NCBI GenBank assembly: GCA_003164305.1
Contig: PLSZ01000177.1
Location: 636 to 8,257, forward strand
Length of the DNA stretch: 7,622 bases
Reading direction: 5' to 3'
DNA from: Acetobacteraceae bacterium
GTDB lineage: Bacteria > Pseudomonadota > Alphaproteobacteria > Acetobacterales > Acetobacteraceae
The position numbers and the translations under genes are program-made. The notes beneath the pieces are model-generated. The model worked only from the letters and a program-made list of their open reading frames with translations, was not told the origin of the DNA and did no database searches. Below are positions 1 to 5,971 of the stretch, in pieces. Each line of letters starts with the position of its first letter. Positions within the stretch are counted from its first letter, which is position 1.

Positions 1-597
1 AGGGAAATCGCCGGCCTTGGCATTGGCCGCTTCATCATCACCGCGAACCAGAACCTGGTGCTGGCGGACATCCCCGCGAACCAGAAAGCCAACGTGACTA
101 CGTTGCTGAAGCAATACGGACTCGACCAAACGGCCGGCGGCCTGCGCCGCAATGCGATCGCCTGCGTGGCGCTGCCGACCTGCGGCCTGGCATTGGCGGA
201 AAGCGAGCGGTACTTGCCGTCATTGCTGACCCGGCTTGAAGCGGAACTCGAAACGAACGGTCTCGCGGACGACGACATCACCATCCGCATGACCGGTTGT
301 CCCAACGGGTGCGCGCGGCCTTACATGTCGGAGATCGGCCTGGTGGGCCGTTCGCCGGGATTGTACAATCTTTATCTCGGCGGCGCGCACGATGGCTCGC
401 GGCTGTCCAAGCTGCATGCCCGCGATGTCGATGGCGACGCGATCGTCGCCGCGCTCCGGCCGATCTTCGCCGCCTGGGCGACCGGCCGTGAACGCAACGA
501 ATCCTTCGGCGACTTCGTCATCCGCGCCGGCATCGTCGCCCGCACCATCGCCGGCCTCGACTTTCACGAAAACCTGGCTCCCGCGTTGAGGAACTGA
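1..597 (+). CDS. cysI: Sulfite reductase (NADPH) hemoprotein beta subunit, C-terminal part
   Basis: This is the last 198 residues of a gene whose start lies before the window; the frame is open from base 1. The product reduces sulfite to sulfide by six electrons in assimilatory sulfur metabolism, in the cytoplasm, using a coupled [4Fe-4S] cluster and siroheme. All four cluster cysteines are visible: a C-x5-C pair (codons at 163 and 181, in CVALPTC) and a C-x3-C pair (codons at 298 and 310, in TGCPNGC). The following GLVG..PG.YNLYLGG stretch and the terminal FGDFVIRAGIV segment match the C-terminal half of CysI as I know it from E. coli, which favours CysI over ferredoxin nitrite reductase. 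The partner flavoprotein and other cys genes are not in view. A membrane-protein gene starts 2 bases after the stop and is probably in the same transcript. Confidence 0.93.
   Translation, partial: REIAGLGIGRFIITANQNLVLADIPANQKANVTTLLKQYGLDQTAGGLRRNAIACVALPTCGLALAESERYLPSLLTRLEAELETNGLADDDITIRMTGCPNGCARPYMSEIGLVGRSPGLYNLYLGGAHDGSRLSKLHARDVDGDAIVAALRPIFAAWATGRERNESFGDFVIRAGIVARTIAGLDFHENLAPALRN
588..592 (+). promoter_or_regulatory. Ribosome binding site for the small membrane protein
   Basis: GAGGA lies inside the last codons of cysI, 7 bases upstream of the ATG at 600. It supports that start and makes translation of the second gene dependent on, or at least close to, termination of cysI. Confidence 0.6.
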
Positions 598-599
598 TC

Positions 600-914
600 A
601 TGCGCACCTTTCTCTCCCAAACCATCGCCGCGACCCGTCCCGCGGCCGAGAACACCTGGTTTCCCGGTCTGCCGCACGCGATCGCCGGAGCGGCCACCTG
701 GCTGGTGTTTGGCGGCGCCGCCTGTGCCGCGGGCCTGTTGATGGCCAGCCTCGTCAGTTTCGTTGTCTGGTTGCCGCTGACGGCGCTGGCGCTGAACAAC
801 GGGCAGCCTTTGGCGCTGGACGACGCGGCGCCCGCTCTGACGCCGAACGCGAAGCGCGCGCTGTTCGTGCTGTGGACCGCGACCGCCTGGCTGGCGGCGG
901 CCATCGCGCGATAA
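600..914 (+). CDS. Small hypothetical membrane protein downstream of cysI
   Basis: I do not recognise this 104-residue protein. It starts at an ATG two bases after the cysI stop, with a good ribosome binding site (GAGGA, 588-592, 7 bases before the ATG), so it is very likely co-transcribed and possibly translationally coupled with cysI. A hydrophobic stretch at about residues 27-66 is long enough for two membrane helices, and residues 87-103 could form a third. The first 25 residues are polar and contain two aromatics just before the first helix (TWFPGLP). There is no cysteine cluster, no clear signal cleavage site and no catalytic motif. Its position suggests a link to sulfur assimilation (for example sulfite or sulfide handling), but that is guilt by association only. 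Frame, RBS and amino-acid composition make it a credible gene. Confidence 0.7.
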   Translation: MRTFLSQTIAATRPAAENTWFPGLPHAIAGAATWLVFGGAACAAGLLMASLVSFVVWLPLTALALNNGQPLALDDAAPALTPNAKRALFVLWTATAWLAAAIAR

Positions 915-979
915 GTTCGGACCTACTTAGCAACGGAATACCATCCGCCCGAAAGTCCGGTCACCGGGCCATGCCCGCT

Positions 980-996
980 GATCACGAAAAGTGGTC
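980..996. other. Small hairpin in the cysI-operon/tRNA gap
   Basis: GATCAC (980-985) and GTGGTC (991-996) pair with one G-T wobble around a GAAAA loop. It lies in the 105-base gap 915-1019, which also holds a shorter CGGGC/GCCCG hairpin (965-977) and, on the minus strand just after the tRNA, a bulged stem with a GAAA loop (1004-1018). None is followed by a T-rich tract, so none is a clear intrinsic terminator. The gap contains no gene I can support. Confidence 0.3.
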
Positions 997-1019
997 TCGG
1001 ACCCAGGCTTTCGCCCTGT

Positions 1020-1105
<86 letters not shown>

Positions 1106-1115
1106 AACGTGGGCT

Positions 1116-1122
1116 AAGGAGG
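1116..1122 (+). promoter_or_regulatory. Ribosome binding site of lipB
   Basis: AAGGAGG is a near-perfect Shine-Dalgarno sequence. It is 14 bases from the ATG at 1137, which is rather long, and 23 bases from the next ATG at 1146, so the upstream ATG is the better start. Confidence 0.55.
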
Positions 1123-1126
1123 CGGG

Positions 1127-1155
1127 GATATAGCGGATGACAACCATGGGTTCAA
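1127..1155 (-). promoter_or_regulatory. Putative sigma-70-type promoter for tRNA-Leu
   Basis: Reading the minus strand, TTGAAC (1150-1155) and TATATC (1127-1132) are separated by exactly 17 bases. Each hexamer matches 4 of 6 consensus positions, including TTGA and TATA. Predicted transcription starts near 1120, about 15 bases before the mature tRNA 5' end. The -35 box lies inside the first codons of lipB and the -10 box lies between the lipB ribosome binding site and its start codon. Confidence 0.55.
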
Positions 1156-1829
1156 TCACCCGAACGGCTCTCGAATGGCGGATATCGGAGGGGCTGGTCG
1201 AATACCCCGGCGCCCTGGCCCTGATGCGCGAGCGTGTCGCCGCGATCCGCGCCGGGACGGCGGGCGAACTGGTGTGGTCGGTCGAGCATCCGCCGATCTA
1301 CACCGCCGGCACGTCAGCCAAACCGGCCGAGCTGACCGACCCCACCCGCTTCCCGACCTTCGACGCGGGCCGGGGAGGGCAATGGACCTACCACGGTCCC
1401 GGCCAGCGCACCGTCTACGTCATGCTCGACCTGAACCAGCCCCACGGCGCCGTGCCGGTCAGCGACATCCACTGCTATGTCAACGCGCTGGAGGAATGGC
1501 TCATTCGCGCGCTCGACCGCTTCAACGTGAAGGGGGAGCGGCGCCGCGGCCGCGTGGGCATCTGGGTCGTCAACGGGGGGACGGAGGCGAAGATCGGCGC
1601 CATCGGCGTGCGGGTCAGCCGGTGGGTGTCCTGGCACGGCGTCGCGCTGAACGTCGATCCGGACCTGTCGCATTTCTCCGGCATCGTACCCTGCGGCGTG
1701 CGGGATCACGGGGTGACCAGCCTCGCGACGCTTGGCATTCCGGCCACCATGCAGGACGCCGACGTCGCGCTGCGGGCGGCGTGGGATGAGGTGTTCGGCG
1801 ACTCGGCGGCGTCGGTCTGCGCGGTCTAG
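1137..1829 (+). CDS. lipB: Octanoyl-[ACP]:protein N-octanoyltransferase (lipoate biosynthesis)
   Basis: LipB moves an octanoyl group from acyl carrier protein to the lipoyl domains of 2-oxoacid dehydrogenases and GcvH, the first step of endogenous lipoate synthesis (LipA then inserts sulfur). The 230-residue protein has the usual length and all family landmarks: [11 protein letters not shown] at 49-59, the signature [12 protein letters not shown] at 79-90, AKIGAIG at 151-157 with the catalytic lysine K152, and IVPCGV with the catalytic cysteine C186. The ATG at 1137 was chosen because it is the first ATG after a strong AAGGAGG; the ATG at 1146 is possible and costs three residues. LipA is not in the window. 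The stop codon overlaps the stop of the convergent DUF3126 gene in a shared CTAG. Confidence 0.97.
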   Translation: MTTMGSITRTALEWRISEGLVEYPGALALMRERVAAIRAGTAGELVWSVEHPPIYTAGTSAKPAELTDPTRFPTFDAGRGGQWTYHGPGQRTVYVMLDLNQPHGAVPVSDIHCYVNALEEWLIRALDRFNVKGERRRGRVGIWVVNGGTEAKIGAIGVRVSRWVSWHGVALNVDPDLSHFSGIVPCGVRDHGVTSLATLGIPATMQDADVALRAAWDEVFGDSAASVCAV

Positions 1830-2074
1830 CGGCGGCGCGGGCTCGGCTCCGGGCCGGCCTGCACGTCCGGCAGATCCTCGTCGAGGATGGTCAGCGTCAC
1901 CGAATACGACACTTCGCCGTCTTCCTCGTCTTTATACACGGTGCCAAGGACCTCGTCGCCGACAGCGAATTCCACCGACAGGCCCTTTCGCGCCGGCGCG
2001 ACGATGCGGATCAGGTTGTTGCTGAACACCTTGCGCAGATAAGCCTGCACGCGAGCGATATCGAGCGGGGTCAT
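1826..2074 (-). CDS. DUF3126 family protein
   Basis: This 82-residue protein resembles the small alphaproteobacterial family DUF3126, whose function I do not know. Visible features are an N-terminal helix-like [13 protein letters not shown] (residues 5-17), a beta-rich middle containing [29 protein letters not shown], an acidic [10 protein letters not shown], and a short proline/arginine tail that is probably disordered. There is no signal peptide or membrane segment, so it is presumably cytosolic. The ATG at 2074 has only a weak upstream GGA. The gene is convergent with lipB and the two stop codons overlap by four bases. The family call is from sequence memory and is fairly secure for the N-terminal two thirds. 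Confidence 0.8.
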   Translation of the reverse strand: MTPLDIARVQAYLRKVFSNNLIRIVAPARKGLSVEFAVGDEVLGTVYKDEEDGEVSYSVTLTILDEDLPDVQAGPEPSPRRR

Positions 2075-2142
2075 AGGTCAGTGGTTCCATCGTAGGGCGC
2101 CTTCCTTTGCCCGCGCCGCCGCGTCCTGTCCAGAGCCATTTG

Positions 2143-2152
2143 ATTCCGGAAT
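2143..2152. repeat. Perfect 10-bp palindrome ATTCCGGAAT
   Basis: The palindrome lies in the 94-base gap (2075-2168) between the DUF3126 gene and the end of tetR, both on the minus strand. It sits inside a larger weak inverted repeat, CCATT (2136-2140) with AATGG (2150-2154). No U tract follows on either strand, so it is not an obvious terminator. It could be a protein site or chance. Confidence 0.3.
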
Positions 2153-2172
2153 GGTCAGCCCCGAATGGTCAG
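2149..2172. repeat. 10-bp tandem direct repeat GAATGGTCAG
   Basis: Two perfect copies occur at 2149-2158 and 2163-2172, offset by 14 bases. The second copy contains the tetR stop codon (TCA at 2169-2171 on the plus strand). It may be a small local duplication. The offset is not a multiple of three, so it is not a coding repeat. Confidence 0.4.
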
Positions 2173-2768
2173 GCAGGTATCGCGACCCGCACGCCGGCCA
2201 TGCGCAACGCCAGATCGGCCATGCGCGACGCCGTCTCTTCCAGCGTCAGGCGGCCGGCCGGCCGGTACCACGTGTAAGCCCAGGATATCATGCCGCCGAG
2301 GGCGAGGGCGGCGAGGGAATGGTCCTGGATCTCGAACTCCCCGGCGGCCACGCCTTCGATCAGCAGATCCGACAGCACGTGGTCGAATTCCCGGCGCAAC
2401 GCGTTGATTTCCGACAGAGATTCCGGCGAGAGGTTCTTTTCCTCGCGGAAGTAGATGGCGATGTTGGGCTGCCGCTGCAGCACGACCTTGGTGAAGTCGG
2501 TGATGGCGAGTCGCAGCCGCTCGGTCGGCGTGCCGGGTTGGGCGGAGGCGTTGGCCACGGCACCCAGGGACAGCTCGATCGTTGGCTTGCACAAGGCGGC
2601 CAGCAGTTCGACCTTGCCGCGAAAATGCGTGTAGATGAACGGTTTGGTGACGCCCAGTTCGGCGGCGATGTCGTCGAGAGTGGTGCCCGTGAACCCCCGC
2701 TCATAAAAGAGCTTCACGGATTCTTCGAGGATTCGCTCGCGCTTGTAAGCCAGTATTTCATCTCGCAT
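2169..2768 (-). CDS. TetR/AcrR family transcriptional regulator
   Basis: A 199-residue one-component repressor of typical TetR length. Residues 9-55 form the DNA-binding domain: helix 1 (KRERILEESVKLFYERGF), then the helix-turn-helix in LDDIAAELGVTKPFIYTHFRGK (31-52), with the family hallmark Y..F at the end of the recognition helix. The C-terminal ligand-binding part includes an RE.....E.. helix at 108-130 and MISWAYTWYRP near 160-170, which reminds me of KstR2-like regulators of steroid-ring and acyl-CoA catabolism; that closer placement is tentative. The gene is divergent from the SDR-BVMO pair with 79 bases between the start codons, the standard layout for a local repressor of that operon. 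The ATG at 2768 has no clear Shine-Dalgarno sequence. Target and ligand are inferred, not shown. Confidence 0.93.
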   Translation of the reverse strand: MRDEILAYKRERILEESVKLFYERGFTGTTLDDIAAELGVTKPFIYTHFRGKVELLAALCKPTIELSLGAVANASAQPGTPTERLRLAITDFTKVVLQRQPNIAIYFREEKNLSPESLSEINALRREFDHVLSDLLIEGVAAGEFEIQDHSLAALALGGMISWAYTWYRPAGRLTLEETASRMADLALRMAGVRVAIPA

Positions 2769-2774
2769 CGTGAC

Positions 2775-2803
2775 TTTTTACCCCAAAACGCTCTGGATGG
2801 AAA
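2775..2803 (-). promoter_or_regulatory. Candidate tetR promoter
   Basis: On the minus strand TTTCCA (2798-2803) and TAAAAA (2775-2780) are separated by 17 bases, and each matches 4 of 6 sigma-70 positions. The -10 box ends 6 bases before the tetR ATG, so the predicted transcript would begin at or beside the start codon. The weak hexamer matches keep confidence low. Confidence 0.35.
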
Positions 2804-2805
2804 GA

Positions 2806-2819
2806 CTACCAGCGAGTAG
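2806..2819. promoter_or_regulatory. Candidate operator: inverted repeat CTAC-N6-GTAG
   Basis: A short inverted repeat lies in the divergent tetR/SDR intergenic region, just upstream of the proposed tetR -35 box and 17 bases before the SDR ribosome binding site. TetR proteins usually bind palindromes of about 15-20 bp in such a position. The arms are only 4 bp, so chance is a real possibility. Confidence 0.25.
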
Positions 2820-2836
2820 CCTGGGCTTCTGAAACA

Positions 2837-2842
2837 GGGAGG
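2837..2842 (+). promoter_or_regulatory. Ribosome binding site of the SDR gene
   Basis: GGGAGG is 5 bases upstream of the ATG at 2848. It fixes this start in preference to the in-frame ATG at 2857. Confidence 0.7.
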
Positions 2843-2847
2843 AACCG

Positions 2848-3615
2848 ATGGCGGGCATGCTGGAAGGGAAATCGGCGCTGATCACCGGCGGTGGCGGCGG
2901 CATTGGGCGCGCCACGGCGCTGATCTTCGCGCGCGAGGGTGCTCGGTTGGCGATCGCCGACGCGGTGGCGGCAGCGGCCGAGGAAACCGTGGCACTGGTC
3001 AACAAAGCCGGTGGCCAGGCGATCGCTCTGTCGGGCGACGTCACCGATAGCGACGCGGTTCAGGCGATGATCGCGTCGGTGCTCAGCGCGTATGGCCGGA
3101 TCGATTGCGCGTTCAACAACGCGGGCATCGCGGGTTATCAGGTGGACGCGTCGGGCAAGAAGACGCACGAATGGGCGGACGAGTCGTTCGATCGCATGAT
3201 CGGCGTGAACCTCAAAGGCGTCTGGTTGTGCATGAAGCATGAGATTATCCAAATGCTGAAGCAGGGCGGCGGGACGATCGTCAACACCGGCTCGATCGCC
3301 GGGTTGATCGGGTTGCCGACGTCGTCGGCTTATGTCGCGTCGAAGCATGGCGTGTTGGGTTTGACCAAGACCGCGGCTCTGGAATACGCGCAGGAGGGGA
3401 TCCGGGTAAACGCGGTGTGTCCGGGTTATATCGAGACGAAAATGACCGAGGACACCATGCGCCGCCGCGGCGAGCAGTTGATGCAGCAGGTGCCGTTCCG
3501 CCGCATGGGTAAGCCGGAGGAAATCGGCGAAATGGTGCTGTTCCTGTCCAGCGAACGCAGTTCCTACGTGAGCGGCGCGTGTTACAACGTCGATGGCGGA
3601 TACATGGCGATATGA
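2848..3615 (+). CDS. SDR family NAD(P)-dependent oxidoreductase
   Basis: A classical short-chain dehydrogenase of 255 residues, the standard length. The cofactor motif TGGGGGIG is at 13-20, D38 at the end of the second beta strand points to NAD(H) rather than NADP(H), D64-V65 contacts the adenine, and NNAG is at 90-93. The catalytic tetrad is complete: N121 (NLKG), S149, Y162 and K166 (YVASK, with the usual 13-residue Ser-Tyr gap). CPGYIETKM at 191-199 and the C-terminal NVDGGYMAI are also typical. It is a cytosolic alcohol/ketone oxidoreductase of unknown substrate. Its stop overlaps the BVMO start as ATGA (3612-3615), so the two are translationally coupled. A likely role is oxidising a secondary alcohol to the ketone used by the BVMO; this is inferred from context. 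Confidence 0.95.
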   Translation: MAGMLEGKSALITGGGGGIGRATALIFAREGARLAIADAVAAAAEETVALVNKAGGQAIALSGDVTDSDAVQAMIASVLSAYGRIDCAFNNAGIAGYQVDASGKKTHEWADESFDRMIGVNLKGVWLCMKHEIIQMLKQGGGTIVNTGSIAGLIGLPTSSAYVASKHGVLGLTKTAALEYAQEGIRVNAVCPGYIETKMTEDTMRRRGEQLMQQVPFRRMGKPEEIGEMVLFLSSERSSYVSGACYNVDGGYMAI

Positions 3616-5543
3616 ACCACATCGCACGCGATATGCACACGCTGGCGGCCGACGAGCGGCTGTTGGACCTCGCGCTGGAAGGCGCGGACATCGCGCCGCT
3701 GCTGATGGTGCTGGTGCATCTGACCGGAGAGGAACACTGGCTGGATGAGGTCGCGCCGCACATCAACGGCCCGTGGAATTTTCAGGAGACGGTGCCTTCG
3801 GAGTTAAAGGCGCGCGTCCGGGCACGCATGAAAGCCGTGCTGCTGGATGTCGCCGCGACCGGCGCGCCGTTGCCGGCCGAACCGCCGCCGGGTTTGTTGC
3901 GCAAAATGCTGTCTTCGGGTGTCGGCGGTCCGGTGCCCGAGGAATACATCCCAATGATCCTCGAAGAGATGATGCTGGACGATACCGATCCCAAAACGGT
4001 GCACTGGCGCACAAGGCCTTCGGATGAAGCGTTGGCGGCGTTTCGCGTGGTCATCATCGGCGCCGGCGTGTCCGGCCTCGGCATGGCGATCAAGCTGCGC
4101 GAGGCTGGCATTCCCTTCGTCATTTACGAAAAGAACAAGACGGTTGGGGGCACCTGGCTGGAGAATTCGTATCCCGGTTGTGGCGTGGACACGCCCAACC
4201 ATTTTTACTCGCTGTCGTTCGAGCCGAACCACGATTGGCCGGATCACTTCTCAAAGCGCGACGAGTTGTGGAAGTACATGGAACGGCTGGCGGATCAATA
4301 CGATCTGCGGCGGGATATTCGTTTCGAAACGGAAGTCACCGCCGCGCGTTACGATGAGGCGATGGCGACCTGGCACGTGACCACGCGCGATGCGTCGGGC
4401 CAGGAGGAAACCTGTGCCGCCAACGCGGTGATCACCGCCGTGGGTCAATTGAACCGGCCGTCGATTCCCGCGTTTCCTGGGCTGGAAGACTTCGCGGGTC
4501 CAAAATTTCATACCGCGCGCTGGGATCACTCGGTCGATCTGACCGGCAAGAACGTGGTGATGATCGGCACCGGCGCGTCGGGGATGCAGGTGGGCCCATC
4601 GATCGCGCCGATTGTTGGGCATCTGACGATCTTTCAGCGCTCGCCTCATTGGGCGGTGTCCAACGCGAACTACCACAAGGCGGTCGGGCCGGGGAAAACG
4701 GCGGCGCTGAAGCTGATCCCGTTTTACGCGAAGTGGTATCGGTTCCAGTTGCTGTGGGCATCCTCCGACGGATTGCACGCGTCGTTGCATGTCGATCCGG
4801 ACTGGAGCACGCCGGATCAATCGCTGAACGAAACAAACCAGAAGTTCCGCGACACGCTGGTCGAGTATATCCGCGGCCAGGTGAACGGCGATCCGGATCT
4901 GATGCGCAAAGTGGTGCCTCCGTATCCGCCGTACGGCAAACGGATGCTGCGCGACAACTTCTGGTACAAGATGCTGACCCGAGACAATGTCGATCTGATC
5001 ACGGATTCGGTCGAGCGGATCACGCCGGACGGCGTCGAGACCGCCGCCGGAGTCTTCGTCCCCGCCGATGTTCTGGTGCTGGCCACCGGCTTCCAGGCGC
5101 AACGCATGCTCGCGCCAATCGACATCGTTGGCCGCGACGGACAAACCATCCGCGCGCTATGGGGCGACGATAATCCCAGAGCCTATCTGGGGATGACCGT
5201 GCCGGCGTTTCCCAACCTGTTCATGCTGTACGGTCCGGGAACCAACCTCGCGCACGGCGGCAGCGCGATTTACCACTCGGAATGCCAGACCCGTTACATC
5301 ATGCAGTGCCTGCGGGAGCTGCTGGAAACCGGCGCTCGCGCGATGGAGGTCAAGGCGGATCCGCATGACCGGTTCAACGAATACCTCGACGCGACGCATG
5401 CGAAGATGGTGTGGGCGCATCGAGGCGTGGAGAACTGGTATAAGAACAAACAAGGGCGCGTGGTAACGAACTCGCCTTTCCGGCTGGTGGATTATCGCGC
5501 GATGACGGTGACGCTGGACCGGAACGACTACGTTATGACGTAA
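3612..5543 (+). CDS. Flavin-containing Baeyer-Villiger monooxygenase, HAPMO-like with N-terminal extension
   Basis: A class B flavoprotein monooxygenase of 643 residues, predicted to use FAD, NADPH and O2 to convert a ketone to an ester or lactone. Residues 1 to about 144 are a mostly helical extension; the catalytic body follows. FAD Rossmann motif GAGVSG is at 150-155, the BVMO motif GGTWLENSYPGCGVD at 179-193, the BVMO fingerprint FAGPKFHTARWD (FxGxxxHxxxWD) at 294-305, the NADPH motif GTGASG at 319-324, and ATGF at 491-494. R444 in YGKRML is probably the catalytic arginine that stabilises the peroxyflavin. Length and extension match 4-hydroxyacetophenone monooxygenase (about 640 residues) better than phenylacetone or cyclohexanone enzymes (about 540). 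The ATG at 3612 overlaps the SDR stop; an in-frame start further upstream lies inside the SDR and is unlikely. The true substrate cannot be read from sequence. Confidence 0.94.
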   Translation: MNHIARDMHTLAADERLLDLALEGADIAPLLMVLVHLTGEEHWLDEVAPHINGPWNFQETVPSELKARVRARMKAVLLDVAATGAPLPAEPPPGLLRKMLSSGVGGPVPEEYIPMILEEMMLDDTDPKTVHWRTRPSDEALAAFRVVIIGAGVSGLGMAIKLREAGIPFVIYEKNKTVGGTWLENSYPGCGVDTPNHFYSLSFEPNHDWPDHFSKRDELWKYMERLADQYDLRRDIRFETEVTAARYDEAMATWHVTTRDASGQEETCAANAVITAVGQLNRPSIPAFPGLEDFAGPKFHTARWDHSVDLTGKNVVMIGTGASGMQVGPSIAPIVGHLTIFQRSPHWAVSNANYHKAVGPGKTAALKLIPFYAKWYRFQLLWASSDGLHASLHVDPDWSTPDQSLNETNQKFRDTLVEYIRGQVNGDPDLMRKVVPPYPPYGKRMLRDNFWYKMLTRDNVDLITDSVERITPDGVETAAGVFVPADVLVLATGFQAQRMLAPIDIVGRDGQTIRALWGDDNPRAYLGMTVPAFPNLFMLYGPGTNLAHGGSAIYHSECQTRYIMQCLRELLETGARAMEVKADPHDRFNEYLDATHAKMVWAHRGVENWYKNKQGRVVTNSPFRLVDYRAMTVTLDRNDYVMT

Positions 5544-5545
5544 AG

Positions 5546-5971
5546 TCAGACCGCCTCGACCGCCATCCCCAGGGCGCTCGCGTTCTCAGCCATGCGTCTG
5601 TCGAATGTGGCGAGCGAAGCGCCGAGACGGAGCGCGATCGCGAGGTTGATCGCGTCCGGCGCGCGAAGGTTCAGATCCAGGCGCCGGATGATCGTGGTTG
5701 CGGACTGAATGTCCGAGGACACCGCGTCTGCTTCCTCGGAAAATCGCCCTCGCCAGAGATCGAACGCGGCGAATATCGCGCGTGCCTGATCTCCCTGGAT
5801 CTGGTTCATGCGGGTCACGCGTGCGACGACTGACGCGAACTCGGCGGCGGCGAAATCGCTGACAATCAAAACGTCTTCGTTTCGTGCGAAGAACGTCGCC
5901 GCGCGGCCAGCGAAAACGTCGCTCTCGATCAACAGTCCGGCCAGAACGCTGGCGTCAAGATAAATGCTCAA
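5546..5971 (-). CDS. vapC: Type II toxin, PIN domain ribonuclease (VapC family)
   Basis: A 141-residue PIN-domain protein, the usual size of VapC toxins, which cleave RNA (often tRNA or rRNA) using Mg2+. The acidic active-site residues are all visible: D6 (YLDAS), E44 (AAAEF), D106 (LRAPDAINLA) and D124 (TFDRRM). The start is assigned to TTG at 5971, because this gives the canonical N-terminus MSIYLDASVL and overlaps the antitoxin stop as TTGA (5968-5971), with a purine-rich GGACGGGGA immediately upstream. A longer frame reaching 6052 would overlap the antitoxin by 85 bases and add a sequence unlike PIN proteins. The gene is convergent with the BVMO gene, with only two bases between the stops. 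Confidence 0.9.
   Translation of the reverse strand: MSIYLDASVLAGLLIESDVFAGRAATFFARNEDVLIVSDFAAAEFASVVARVTRMNQIQGDQARAIFAAFDLWRGRFSEEADAVSSDIQSATTIIRRLDLNLRAPDAINLAIALRLGASLATFDRRMAENASALGMAVEAV

Noticed and set aside
2151..2819. Open frame of 222 codons on the plus strand
   Set aside because: It is antisense to tetR, whose helix-turn-helix and C-terminal domain are clear.
3579..3611. Earlier in-frame start for the BVMO
   Set aside because: It would lie deep inside the SDR coding region; the ATG at 3612 in an ATGA overlap is the usual coupling arrangement.
2806..3627. Long open frame of 273 codons on the minus strand
   Set aside because: It is antisense to the SDR gene, whose motifs are complete; its translation is Arg/His/Asp-rich low-complexity sequence typical of a GC-rich shadow frame.
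4251..5144. Long open frame of 297 codons on the minus strand
   Set aside because: It lies wholly antisense to the BVMO catalytic region, has an Arg/His-rich composition and shows no recognisable motif.
2848..5543. Horizontal transfer inferred from codon use
   Set aside because: TTG makes up 7 of 17 leucine codons in the SDR against 1 of 18 in the luciferase-like gene, but cysI and the membrane-protein gene also use TTG often, so the contrast does not isolate this module.
5544..5545. Terminator between the BVMO and toxin genes
   Set aside because: Only two bases separate the stop codons, and I found no strong hairpin with a T tract at either gene end.
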